This document shows positions 13,201 through 22,947 of a DNA stretch of 64,000 nt, piece after piece. Positions within the stretch are counted from its first letter, which is position 1. Each line of letters opens with the position of its first letter. Made by a program: the position numbers and the translations under genes. A model generated the notes under the pieces. The model made no database searches. It saw only the letters and a program-made list of their open reading frames with translations, and was not told the origin of the DNA. The DNA comes from Apostichopus japonicus. Its lineage: Eukaryota; Echinodermata; Holothuroidea; Aspidochirotida; Stichopodidae. The DNA lies in contig NC_092576.1 of the NCBI RefSeq assembly GCF_037975245.1, forward strand, positions 41,794,611 through 41,858,610. The letters are read 5' to 3'.

Positions 13201-14567
13201 TGTAGAAGTATGGACTTAGTCTACCGCAAGCAGCTTAATATTTTAAATAATGATTTTCTACATAAGAGTTGAAGCATTTGTATCAAGCTAAACATTTCAA
13301 TTAACTCACGTCAGAAGTAAAAGATTCATTCGAACCGAGGTCCAGTTTTCCAAAGTTAAGGTCTGTTGGAGATACGTTATCCCAAAGTTGACAGGAGATC
13401 GAAATAAAGGATAACAAAGTGTCAATGTTTCTGTTAGCATAAAGTATTAAAACTCTTAATGGTTTATCGGTCACTTCATCAACTCATATTGTATTAGTTC
13501 ATTGTTATGGATGTTTCAAGTGTATCGTTAGATTTCTGCCAGGGCAATTATACATGGTATTTATTTCGAACGTTGAAGGTGATGTTTAATATACATATGG
13601 TTGATATTGTACCTGGAGTGTTCTTCAGATTCATACACTCACCTTCTGGCTGCTGCATAGACTGATCATTACCTGTACACCGTTTCCCTGTATGAAGCTC
13701 GAACAATGTTTGCGCCTTTTTCTGTATCCCATGAAGATTAAGCACTTTCAAAGCATACAAAAGAGTCGAGATATCTGTCTCTGTTATTTGCCCTCTCTCC
13801 TCCATATAGCGAATCATGAAGTGTTTACGACTAATTTCATTTTGCAGCAAATCGATTTGGGCCGGCGGGTATCCAAAGAAGGTGGCAAGTTGCAAAATAC
13901 TGTCCTTAGTTAGGATATCAACTAATTTAGCTTTGAACCTACCGAAACCTGTTAAAAAAATACAAAAAAAACCACAAATAATTCACATGCCATATATTCT
14001 GGATCAAGTGTAAGGGGCTTTATAACTATTTCATGAATGATATAATCCAGCTGTATTGAATTTAAGTGAAATACATATTAATCCACGAACCATGTAGCCC
14101 GGCTTCACACAAAGACAATAGTATAACTAACTATATGTAGAAAAAAAAAAAAAACTTGAAGAAACCGACAGACTAAACAGCTCGGATCTGTTTAGGACAC
14201 CGTGTGTAATCCGGATGTTAGTGAATGTTAGATGGAACCCATCAAACATATATTCCAGATGTTAGTAAGCATCTTGTGCAAGGTGGTGTAGTTTGAACGA
14301 ATATCAGTAAAGCCGAAAAACAAATCCCCCCCCCAACAAAAAACACGGCACAATGCAGAGACATCTTCCCATAGAGCTAAGTGTACAGTTATGACCCATC
14401 CATGTATCCCAAAGTGACATACATTGATTTTTCATATTTAAACTGAGTTGTTTTTATTTTGCTTATGTCAAATTTGTAATGGCTATTCATTACAGCGACA
14501 TTTAAAAAGTGACAATCGTACCTGTATAATTCTTCTTTGCTGTTTCTTCCACATGCTTGGCAGCCAT
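1085..14567 (-). CDS. Death-effector-like / LRR-like module-repeat gene (span of all exons)
   Basis: This is a minus-strand multi-exon gene or gene relic. The exons in transcript order are 14567-14522 (ATG), 13948-13643 (death fold), 13430-13310, 12830-12634, 12199-12123, 11960-11872, 8584-8465, 5378-5170, 4509-4439, 3751-3696, 2868-2749 and 1293-1085. From 12830 onward every junction is in phase with GT/AG boundaries, and every exon from 13430 belongs to one of four repeating types (A-D). The B/C junction makes an LRR-like string, FKxLxLxxCxLPxSI. Death-fold plus LRR proteins are usually innate-immune NLR-type receptors, but no NACHT ATPase is encoded here. The splice from the death-fold exon into the first A exon is out of phase, so either an exon is missing or the locus is rearranged. 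No stop codon was found, so the 3' end is open to the left. The exon set is seen in the sequence; the function is inferred. Confidence 0.7.
1294..2748 (-). other. Intron between module 3 exons A and B; G-rich tract
   Basis: No exon is visible. From about 1640 to 2000 the plus strand carries many GGGG/GGGGG blocks spaced 5-15 nt apart (AGGGGTG-type units). The transcript of the minus-strand gene would therefore be C-rich there, and the plus strand could form G-quadruplexes. Confidence 0.6.
2749..2868 (-). CDS. Module 3 exon A (40 codons)
   Basis: A 120-nt exon, phase 0 at both ends, after an AATAG acceptor and before GTAAGT. It starts PDDIQTITEMCSDVLIIHRD, then TSESVQRSVIELLVEASNHD. It matches module 2 exon A (8465-8584) in length, phase and pattern (LCS.., a DSxS/DTSES turn, then a hydrophobic helix ending in S-H-N/D). 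It joins exon B of the same module in phase. Confidence 0.78.
3696..3751 (-). CDS. Module 2 exon D (18 codons)
   Basis: A 56-nt exon, phase 1 to phase 0, with ACAG acceptor and GTTTGT donor. It encodes ISSNEARLLHLSSGTWRK. The LHLSSGTW core matches FHLDSSRGKW in module 1 and YQLDLGSGCW in the right-hand copy at 60216-60286. The exon joins 4439-4509 upstream and 2749-2868 downstream without a frame break. Confidence 0.7.
4439..4509 (-). CDS. Module 2 exon C (LRR-like, 23 codons)
   Basis: A 71-nt exon, phase 2 to phase 1, encoding LHNCKLPSSIKPDI followed by IPEESRNIK. Joined to exon B it reads FKQLW-LHNCKLPSSI, which fits the LxxLxLxxCxLPxxI consensus of leucine-rich repeats. Its counterpart in module 1 is FIDCLLP and in the right-hand copy LSDCLLPSSI. 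Confidence 0.78.
5170..5378 (-). CDS. Module 2 exon B (LRR-like repeat, 69 codons)
   Basis: A 209-nt exon with TTCAG acceptor and GTAAGA donor, phase 0 to phase 2. It encodes IPISELRLEWSFSGFDGKD, then IRLESGLSLSSLSSVEKISI and ends IKSPRFKQL. The minus-strand reading is the real one: it aligns end to end with the B exon at 1085-1293 and is flanked by proper splice sites. Confidence 0.82.
5379..8464 (-). other. Long intron with TAGGCCTA palindrome cluster
   Basis: No exon was found. Between about 5965 and 7400 the sequence repeatedly carries the palindrome AGGCCTA / CCTAGGCCTA (around 5972, 6058, 6341, 6715, 6848, 7375 and 7395). This motif is common in echinoderm non-coding DNA. The same stretch is richer in CpG (ACGT, CGTA) than its surroundings, for example near 7480-7590. 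Confidence 0.5.
8465..8584 (-). CDS. Module 2 exon A (40 codons)
   Basis: Exactly 120 nt, phase 0 to phase 0, with TTTCCAG acceptor and GTAAGT donor. It encodes TKGQNSLRVLCSSIVYLRRT followed by DSKPLQMSTILLLDIASSHN. It has the same length and phases as the A exon at 2749-2868 and a matching pattern. It splices in frame from exon D of module 1 (11872-11960) and into exon B at 5170-5378, across an intron of about 3.1 kb. Confidence 0.78.
10135..10760 (+). mobile_element. Possible LTR-type relic with primer-binding-site-like motif
   Basis: The segment has a TATAAG box near 10286, AATACA/ATTAAA poly(A)-like signals near 10617-10632, and then TGGTTCCCGGACAGGGA near 10714-10730. That last motif resembles the lysine-tRNA primer-binding site of LTR retroelements at all but three positions. 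No gag, protease or reverse-transcriptase coding follows, so this would be a solo or decayed LTR. The exact termini are not defined. Confidence 0.3.
10397..10502 (+). repeat. 18-bp minisatellite (about 5-6 copies)
   Basis: Units such as GAAACCTGTGCAGTACCC and GAGACCTGTGCAATGCCC repeat at an 18-bp spacing. One plus-strand frame reads as PETCAV/PKTCAV hexapeptides, but an 18-bp period keeps every frame open. That explains the overlapping open frames here on both strands without needing a protein. Confidence 0.8.
11872..11960 (-). CDS. Module 1 exon D (29 codons)
   Basis: An 89-nt exon, phase 1 to phase 0, with CTTTCCAG acceptor and GTAAGT donor. It encodes SWTPTEHGFHLDSSRGKW followed by VLNSKEATTLE. 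The HLDSSRGKW part matches HLSSGTW (3696-3751) and QLDLGSGCW (60216-60286). It is in frame with exon C at 12123-12199 and with exon A at 8465-8584. Confidence 0.7.
12123..12199 (-). CDS. Module 1 exon C (LRR-like, 25 codons)
   Basis: A 77-nt exon, phase 2 to phase 1, with CAG acceptor and GTGAGA donor. It encodes FIDCLLPLSLLVGSLSPI then TKLRNIQ. It aligns with LHNCKLPSSI...SRNIK of module 2, sharing the C-x-LP core and the R-N-I-Q/K end. Length and phases equal those of the exon at 61594-61670. Confidence 0.75.
12634..12830 (-). CDS. Module 1 exon B (LRR-like repeat, 65 codons)
   Basis: A 197-nt exon, phase 0 to phase 2, with ATCAAG acceptor and GTAAGT donor. It encodes FTILGLASFSSADQHSITLE, then LVPVSSTLEDLQINTNNGKE and ends QQCKRLKKL. 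It is the most diverged B exon but keeps the ITLE..L..SS.LE..I core, the DQVIGI block (compare EVIGLI) and the RxKxL end. Confidence 0.75.
13310..13430 (-). CDS. Module 1 exon A (40 codons, phase-shifted by one base)
   Basis: The acceptor is AACAG and the donor GTGAGT. The homologous frame reads NIDTLLSFISISCQLWDN then VSPTDLNFGKLDLGSNES and ends FTSD, leading in frame into exon B at 12830. The exon is 121 nt, one base longer than the other A exons, so it needs a phase-2 donor upstream. The death-fold exon offers only phase-1 donors. Either an unseen exon intervenes or the locus has lost or rearranged a piece. Confidence 0.6.
13643..13948 (-). CDS. Death-effector-like domain exon
   Basis: The exon runs from a poly-T/AACAG acceptor to GTGAGT. 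With the ATG exon it encodes about 117 residues: GFGRFKAKLVDILTKDSI, QLATFFGYPPAQIDLLQNE, then YMEERGQITETDISTLLYAL. The six-helix-like spacing and the EERGxITxxDISTLLxAL block resemble the second half of death-effector domains, where an Lxx-R-G-L/I turn is followed by an acidic-S/T-LL helix. Such domains recruit caspases or adaptors in innate immune and apoptotic signalling. The phase matches the ATG exon exactly (ACA-G / GT-TTC). If the donor is not used, translation continues to a stop at 13548 and gives a 148-aa stand-alone death-fold protein. The fold assignment is by pattern; a death or CARD domain cannot be excluded. Confidence 0.7.
14522..14567 (-). CDS. First coding exon (MAAKHVEETAKKNYT) of the death-fold gene
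   Basis: A short exon with an ATG at 14567 in the context GTACGATGG and a GTACGA donor at 14521. It encodes 15 residues plus one base, and splices in phase to the death-fold exon 570 bp downstream on the minus strand. A CCATAG acceptor lies four bases upstream of the ATG, so the exon could follow a 5' untranslated exon. Confidence 0.65.
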
Positions 14568-16846
14568 CGTACCTATGGAAATGTTTATAATAGAGCGTTT
14601 TTTATTTACTTCAAATAAGATGAGTAGCAGTAAAATTAGAAATATACCTATCATGGTTGTATATCATTTTTAAAAACTGCTGTGTTATTTCAGTGAAAAA
14701 ATTACGGCCAAAATGTGTATGATTATACACAGTAAATACGAAATAATTTAATATCAGCGTATTATCCAAACAGAATGAAGTAACATATCACAGGAAATGT
14801 ATTTCATCAAAATGGTTCCGTAAGTCTGATGAAGTTGAGGGACGAAACTGGTTTTAAAAACTTCAAATTTAGAACATTATGTTGCTGCTGCGTTGTCTAA
14901 CAGTTCCAGAAGAATAACGAATTAGCAATAATTAATCGTTTTACAATGAATTCTCACAAATGAGTCACGAGAAAGCAGTTTTGTATATTTAAATATTCTA
15001 ACACACGTCACTCTAGCTCACTCTGCTGAAATCGAGCCGACTGCCTAGACATATGTTTCTATAGTTGTTCAACATGCATTTTCTTGTATCTGAAAACCTC
15101 ACACTGAGCAAATGATATTCCAGAATGGACAACTGATTTATTTTCATCATGATCATGATCATGATGATCATTATCATCATGAAATGGCTTGCTATGTAGC
15201 TATGTAACACAGTAAGCTGCTTTACATCTTAATACGGAGGAGTATAAAGACCATTCACGTTAGGGTACATAAGGGGTAATAGCCTAAAGTGTGTGAATTT
15301 TGCCGGCGTGTCTGGGTGTTTGCAGGAAGCAACATAATGAACATATTGAAGGTCACTTTGTCAAGTTGTATATGTGCTGTCATTTGACAATGTAGGACAA
15401 GAAAGGTCTTTATTTTAACGAAAGAGCAAAATATAACCAGTTTGCAATTTTTTGATCGTTATAACTAATGGTGACACAATATTATTTTTGTCACTTTCTT
15501 TCGGATCGACTAGATTGTTTTACTTGATGATATGGGAAATGGGTTTTATTGACAAGTCGCAGCCATTCTATTTCAATCTGTGCAACATACATGTATATTA
15601 GTTAACGAGTTGTAGTGAAATGTATTTTGCGTTTTTTCGTATTGTTGTCTGTTACATAACATTTGGTAACTTTGTTTGACCATACCTCAAATTGTTAAGA
15701 TTCAGCCGCATAATTATTTGCTCATGTTTAAACGAGTACCTTGTGTGATTGGCTTGTTGAACCCTCGTGATTTATGTTACGTAATAAGTCATTTTACAAT
15801 GTCCTTTGATATATATTGGGCGCACACGGAAAAGGGACCACTGGCATTGGTTGCGTTTAGCCAGAACACATAATTTATATTTTAAGATCTGAGATCCATG
15901 CGAAGCCAATGGAAAGTAATGCCACGTAAGCAGTTGGTAATAGTGGTTGCTGGAAGTTCTCGACATTAAAGGGCTAAAGAGGTATTTTGGTGTTTATATA
16001 TTATAAGTTAAATGCTTTCTTCATGTGTATTTAATGGTTCATGTTTGTGCAAAAGTGAAATTTGTGTAGTTTTATTTATGCCAAAAAACAAATTATAAAA
16101 ATGTTGTATTTAGTACTGTAAGTTTTCTATTTTTGTATTTTCGATAGTTTTACGGGAGTTATAGTCATAAACGAGTGCGGAGCCAATAAATTGCGGTGAC
16201 TTTACCCTAGTTCGAAACCATACGTCTTTTTTCGTCTTGCCACGACCGTTACACGAGTAATAAACAATATTTGTTATGACACCAAAATAGCTAATATATA
16301 TACATCTTGCCTAAAGATGAAATGTGAATTAAACGGTTAAAAGATAACATGTTAAACGGTTGAAAACGGTCGTCACCACACATTTATTCTTAGGCTGACG
16401 AGTAGAAGCCAGTTCTGTTTTTTTTTGGCAATGTAATGTTAACATATGTAGTTGACAAGCAGCGTAATATACACACACGTTGATTTATATCACCTTGCGT
16501 TCCATAACATTCACTTTATGTTGACCAAGTTGGATAAAGAAAACCATACGAATTTGATGTTTGGGGAATATTCTCTATTGGCTAACGACATTTGCTTTTC
16601 TGTTAAGACTATCCGAAATGGACTTTTTGGAAAGGCATTGCGTTGCTGGATAGATAACTGAATAAATTCATAGAAAAAGTACGCTGCTTAATAAAAATAT
16701 CTAATAGCAGGATCTAGTAGATGTGGACAACAACCGCACCGCCAGACCAATCATAACAGTATACGACATAGCAGTAAATATAACTTATCCATGTGTGGTT
16801 CGTTTAATAAATACAGTTTCTATATAAAATTAACTGCTTCACTTAC
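14568..16846. other. Spacer upstream of the death-fold gene
   Basis: No exon can be supported. An ATGATC-rich microsatellite (CATGATCATGATCATGATGA) lies at about 15149-15182. The remainder is AT-rich unique-looking DNA. Confidence 0.5.
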
Positions 16847-16963
16847 CAGTTCGATACTTCTGTCCGATACTTTCGATAATACAGATTGATGATCAGCACT
16901 TCTCGCAAAAGCGATGGCATCTTTATGCGCATGGATATATTGAAATAAAGGAATGGCGTCAAT
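16847..16963 (-). CDS. Candidate internal exon of unknown function (39 codons)
   Basis: An open exon with CAACGCAG acceptor and GTAAGT donor, phase 0 at both ends, reading IDAIPLFQYIHAHKDAIAFA then RSADHQSVLSKVSDRSIEL. It can follow the ATG exon at 18104-18184 in phase. Just upstream, 29 bp away, is a second near-identical acceptor (AACGCAG/GTCGACGCC against AACGCAG/ATTGACGCC), a small tandem duplication. I do not recognise the family; it does not align with the A-D module exons. Confidence 0.4.
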
Positions 16964-18103
16964 CTGCGTTGAGAAATAAATAAAGTGGCGTCGACCTGCG
17001 TTTGTGTGCAACCAACGCGTAGCTCTAATGGCATTTAACAATATTGAACTTGTAAATTGTATAACGAGTTACTTTTGTGCTAAGATCGTGTGTCTTGTTT
17101 ATCTTGTTCGTTCAGCCGTTGAACGTTTGTAAACTTGGCCTTTGTGTATACGCAACCAACATAAAAGGCATTCACCTACTTTCTATTACTTTAGCATTCC
17201 ATACCGTAACCTGCAGTAGAATAGCTGCCACTTGTAACAAAACACACTTAATTGCACGTAAAGCTCTGTTACCACGACCAAGATATAGAAACTAAGTTAT
17301 AATAAGAATTCATAAAGTTTGAATGGGCTGAGAATTTGATAAGAAGGTTAATGTCTTCCTTGACCATTAATAATAACGATTATTTGTGAAAAATGTATTG
17401 TGGTGTGAAAAATATAATGAGGATTATCGGGATGACTGAAGGGGGGGGGGGGGTGAGACAGAACTAAATTTGTTAATATAAACCATCAATTATTAGTAGA
17501 TTTTGCAGAGGAGACTCGTGGAAAATGCGAGAATTTATTCTATAGGTGGAATGGGAATAAAGGAAGGGTTGAATTTCACTGAATGTTTTACACACTTGGT
17601 GTTAAAGCATCCACGTTATTTCATTTTGCGTTTAATATGACAGTTACTGTGGATACGGTATGTCAGTAGCAGGACGCTTCAACAAGGTTGTTTATTATAA
17701 ATATCAGATATGTATAATGGAAGACAAAGAACAGGAGAGTTGGGAAAGAGGATCAATAGATACGACCATAATAAGTCACGGGAGCTGCAGTTTTGGTATT
17801 GACTTTCCTTAGGAAGAGAATATTGTTATTGCTGAGTGTGTATCAGACTACTATTTCTTCTACGAGGAAATGGAGGTTTGTAAATAGAATGTGTCTAACA
17901 TAAACCTGCTTATGTAGATTAGTGGAATTTAGTTAATTACACAGCACTATAAAGATCAATGAACCAGACATTGACTGTATGCATGACTACACACAGATGT
18001 TCGTAGGATTATGTACGGATTGCTTTATTGTTCAAACTAGAGCAGCAACGTTACAGAAAGTCATGTAACATTCTGTTTGAGAAGTGTTTTTTTTTTTTTT
18101 TAC

Positions 18104-18184
18104 CGTGACATACTCGAGATAACGTGTCAATTCCTGTATTTCCATTTCATTTCCCCTTGAATTATGCTCTTTCTCAGCAGCCAT
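18104..18184 (-). CDS. Candidate first coding exon (27 codons)
   Basis: It starts ATGGCTGCTGAG and reads MAAEKEHNSRGNEMEIQELT followed by RYLEYVT, ending at a phase-0 GTAAAA donor that runs into a T-tract on the plus strand. The MAA start resembles the MAAKHVEE start of the death-fold gene, so it may open a paralogous gene; this is only a resemblance. It would splice in phase to 16847-16963. Confidence 0.35.
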
Positions 18185-19980
18185 AATTTGTTACAATAGT
18201 AAAAATTTCTTTTGAAAACAAAATGCACAAGCTTAAAGATTAATTTTTTTGTTTTTTAGTCTCTCAATTAGTACGAAATATAAGTATGTTAGTTATAACT
18301 CTGACATACCGCTGGAATCTTCCGTTTCACTAGTTTGACTCTTGAAAACAACACAATCGTGTCCCGAACCGTATTTAAATGTTCCCCGCTATAGGGATAC
18401 AATGAACGGCCTATATGGCTATATTGTCACCAGCGTCGATTATGGTTGTATCACAGTATTTGGTATATTGTTACCTTCTCAGAATTTAAAACTATATTTA
18501 ACATGCGGATGTGCCAGCAATGTGAACAAAAAACAGAAGGCCGCTAGCCACAATACTAACGTTCACGAAATACTATTCATTTATTCAGTATTTAGGGGAA
18601 ATGACTGAACTGGAAGCGTTACAAATGGCGAAGATACGAGAGGTTATACTTACATGCCATGCCCTGCCTGCCTTGTCAGAGCGTTCACGTGTGCGCGTTA
18701 TAATATAAGTCAGTGGCACGCTTGCTGCATTTATTGCGACTACACTATAGCACGCAGCGTGCACGGTATTGCTATTTCCACAACCAACGTCCACATCACA
18801 AAGCGCACAGATCAGTGGAATGCAAAAGCTGTTTATGCAAATGAGCAGTCGTTGAATAACAGTGCTTTGGAATGCCAAATGGGTAAAATATAGTAGGGCT
18901 TCAGCTATATTGTTCATTGTATTCGGTGCTTCTTCTTGCGGGATCGACAAGCGAGACTCAAAAAGCAATGCATTATGTCAAGTTTAAATGAAACTTCAAC
19001 AGACACCAGTATAGCCAAATTCTTCCATTTTTCTTGACAACTAGGTGGGGCTAGTAAGGTGATATTGCTTTAGTGAAAATAGACTTACAACCAACCTTTT
19101 GCTGCCCCATATGTTACCATATTTCCTTTGCTTACATAGTTATAGAATCGGGCCTCTGCAATATTTTAAGGACGATTTATTTAAGGAGTAAAACATACAA
19201 CTTTGGCATAATCGAACATATTAATAGCATGAAAAGTCAAATTTAATACTTAATTTTGCACTAAAGCAATTCAATGAACTATAAGCTCTTATGATATACC
19301 GTTTCATATAAATTACAAAGGTCTACTATATATAAGAAGGGTATCTTTGGTACTTGTTTGAAACCAAAAACCAGCAAAAAGGATGAACTAAAGGTTGTTA
19401 CGTTTTGTTACGTTATTAACACGATTGAGTTAACATTAGTTCGTGGAACTCATTTTACCTCCATCTGTTTTTTAACAAGGCATTATCCTATTTGTACTTC
19501 GTATTTGATATTTAGTGATTTTTCTTATTGAAGCTTTTGAAAGAAGGGTACCCACTCTTATAACTATATCTTGGTCTATACTCTATACAAATCTACTGTG
19601 AAATATGCATAAAAGGGCATGAAAAGAAAAAGAGAGTTTTTGGTTGAAACCGTAAAGACTAGTAACAATGATATTCGAAGGAAAATCTTAACTCCTTAAA
19701 GATTGCAATGAACATGTGAGAGTAAACTTACTTAATCATAGACTATTTTGGGTACCGTTCTGTACAAAAACTTCTATATTATTTATAAGAAGTTGCTTTT
19801 AAATTTATCATTGCATGTTAAAAATGTTGTGTATCATTCAGTCATTGATCATTTTTTAAAGAGAAGAAATAAAACATTCTCTGTATCTATAAAGATCGAC
19901 ATGTCTTCAGTCCTTTTTTAAGTTGCCAAGGTGTGTTAGGGTATACTCAGTGTGTACGTGGAGGGGCGGCGGGGTTGGTT
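18185..19980. other. Gene-poor stretch
   Basis: An open frame of about 127 codons lies on the minus strand at 18585-18968, in a locally GC-richer patch. It has no recognisable domain and a composition typical of chance frames. Nothing else stands out. Confidence 0.45.
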
Positions 19981-20312
19981 AGTAAGTTACGTAACCATTA
20001 CGTTATATCACAACGTAACAAAAACGTAAACTAAGTCGCAAAATCTCGTTGTATAAACGTTGTAGCAACGTATTAAAAAGGTTATATATAAACCTTAATG
20101 CGACGTTATTGTAACGTAACAGATGAACGTTACAAAATTACGTATTAAAAACGTAAATACAACGTTATTTTTTGGTCAGAATATAACGTTAATATAACGT
20201 CCCCTGGAGTCTACAAAATTTCGTAACTACAACGTAAATTTATAACGTAATTACAACGTAAACGGTACGTAAATATAACGTTATAAAAACGTAATTTTGT
20301 TAGCTGGGTACC
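19980..20312. repeat. ACGT-rich palindromic repeat element
   Basis: About 20 ACGT tetramers occur in roughly 320 bp, nearly all as AACGTAA, AACGTTA or TTACGTAA, at irregular 8-25 bp spacing. The block ends abruptly at TTTTGTTAGCTGGGTACCC. The pattern suggests a mobile or satellite-like sequence of short dyads rather than coding DNA. No terminal inverted repeat was located. Confidence 0.75.
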
Positions 20313-22855
20313 CACTTTTTTGTCAGTTGGTAGCGGGATTTTGCCAGACTTCCAAATCTTGCGACCGTCTATAACCGTAGCTAGCTCTCATGCATTCTGA
20401 TCATGGTTTATATGGATGAGGGATTTGGTGGGAGTGTGCTGGCTGAGTCTTATTGCAAGCTCTATGGTAAAGGGTTTCTCTGTTTGCCGATCGATGGATT
20501 AATTCATTGATTGTTATTTTCTCACTTTTCCGATGACTTTGCTGGGTATGCACTCTTACACAAACCTTTGATCAAAATTTGTGATATATGCTAAGGTTTA
20601 ATATTGGCTGATACACCTTATGCGATTTTATCATAATTATGTATGTTTGTGACACAACTTTAAAATACGTTTTTTTTTTCAAATAGGATAACTTGCATGG
20701 ATGAGAAGGAGAGGGGGTAGGGAGGAGACCTTTGATACATTATTTTCCCTAAGTTCCTAGACACGATCTTTTCCGCAAATAGAATGTTAACCGGATATGT
20801 GTAGACCAACAAATAAAGAAATTAGTGTGTGTAGTTAACCTAAACAAATAATAAAGCACACCATCACATAGGTCAGTTAAAAAGCATATTATTAAGCATA
20901 GGGAGCTCACACACAAAAACTCTAGCAAAATGTACCAACTGGTACACACATTGACACTTAATAAACGTTTGAGCGTGAAGAGGGGTGGGCGGGGGCGTAT
21001 GGGAGGTTAGTGGATTTCCCATGTGTAACCCGGGCCTTCACTATACCCACCTTCCTTATTTCCTTCGCCATTTATAGTACGATCTATTAATCCTATTTAC
21101 TTACCTAATGAGGGTTTAATAGGATGTCCTTTGTTCTGGTGTAAATAACATCGACAAAATGACCTGTAGATTCAATAATATTGAAATCCTGTATTGTTAT
21201 TTTCAATCCTTGATTATTGGTTCCGGTATCGAATGTTCCTGGAATGGGAGATGGTCTCCAACTGTTCGATTGAGGAAGTGGTGATGCACATACAGTGTCA
21301 TAGCAATAGATCAAGCCTTTATAAATTTAAGGTTACTGTGACTGTATCGAAATTCAATTGCAACGTCAGTAAATATATATACAAATTAAGCAGACATAAC
21401 TACGATAAACAAAGATATTTCGAAAAACCCATCCATTACTTCATGTATAACCGTGGTAGCCGTGTTAAAGCCTGTCGTACAACTGATGTGCCATATGTTT
21501 TTACTTTAGTATTTTATTCACACGTATATACAGTTTACTTTTATTTGTCCTTGTTTTCCAAGTATGAGTCATATCTTTAGTAAACGTAGCAATCTATTCA
21601 AATGTATTCATACCTATCCAACTAAAGCAGAGGTCATATAACATATAGAATAACATGGCAAAGTCAGTTACTTAATGTATAAACTGATGACGTAAAGCCT
21701 TGAGGTAACGCCTAAGTGACTTCTAAAATATGAAAATGGGCTACAGTGATATGTTTGTATATCTTTACGGGTAAATTGATTGATCACTTGAAGAATTAAA
21801 TACATCATTCATACAGAAGAAAACTTTAGTCAGTCCTCTGATAGCTGTTGTTTTAAGATGTGCTCCTTCTCCAATCAAACAGCTGATATTTGACTGTTCA
21901 CACCAGTATAATTTATAAAGTCAGTTTGGGATTAAAGGTTAATAGGCTGCAAGTTATCGTGATTGAAGAAACTCATATGTCAGTCCAAGTCAATTAATGA
22001 TAGATTGTACTCTGGTTATTGTTGTGAAAGTAGTATATAGGCTTATAAGAAGTAAATTGATCTGGTTGTTAAGTATTTGACCTAATACAATGGTATCAAA
22101 CAACAGTGAATCGAGTACAGATAAGAGTTCTTAAGCATCAGAGTGCTGGAAATGATGATGTACGAAATGATGAGTACGAGTACTATTCACCTTGTGCAAG
22201 TACCGACCTTTTAAAAATGTGCTTTACTGCCATTTGAGTGCCAAGTGCTTTTCAAGTACAACAACACCAGAAAAATAGCTTCTTGGCAAAGTTCACCAGT
22301 TTGTTTTTAGTGTGTCAATTACAAATACAAACAAAAGGACATGGCAACACCAAACCTCTCCTGAAATTGAAACAAAATACGGATACCGATGCTATAACTC
22401 TTCTTTACACTGTACTTACTAATGAGGTACTGGTTAAAGTTATTAAATGTGGAACGGAAGTGAAACCTCTGTGGTGGTTTGAAATGGTTCAAGTCCACTA
22501 ACGACAGAGGAATTCCAAACTGTGGCTGAAAAAGAGGTATTTGGAAGGAGCTGTGATGCCATAACCGCCTTTGCTACGTTGATATCCTCTTATTATACAT
22601 TCAATATGGCTAACTCTAAGGGGACAAACGCTTGTTTTTCTCTTCCTGGAAATCGTACTGCTGAAAATGATGCACAACCCTTCTAGACAAGTAAACAATT
22701 TCATCATAAAACTTAAAAGCTTGTACATTGGCATGTTGATGATGGTGCTATTTTCTTGTTAAAATGTTATTGTTAATTTGATTTTGTTGTTGTGATAAAC
22801 TGTTAAGCTTCAGATGATGCACAAAGCTGGCATGATATTTTAGTTTTGTAGATAA
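20313..22855. other. Gene-poor stretch
   Basis: No exon is supported. A minus-strand open frame at 21105-21314 ends in TAG directly in front of GTAAGTAA. It resembles a splice donor but carries an in-frame stop, so I do not call it an exon. Confidence 0.45.
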
Positions 22856-22947
22856 AAAGGATCGAGAGGGACACTCAAGTCCCCATCAAGGACCCTATTG
22901 GAGAGAGAAAAAACTGAAGACACAAACACTCAGACCCGATTACAATG

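Noticed and set aside
18585-18968. 127-codon minus-strand frame
   Set aside because: No domain, no splice context and overlapping open frames on the plus strand; probably chance in a GC-richer patch.
21105-21314. Minus-strand frame ending at a GTAAGTAA donor
   Set aside because: An in-frame TAG directly precedes the donor, and other frames give only very short open pieces.
21194-21580. 128-codon plus-strand frame
   Set aside because: Composition (rich in Tyr, Ser, Phe, Lys) and absence of motifs fit an AT-rich chance frame.
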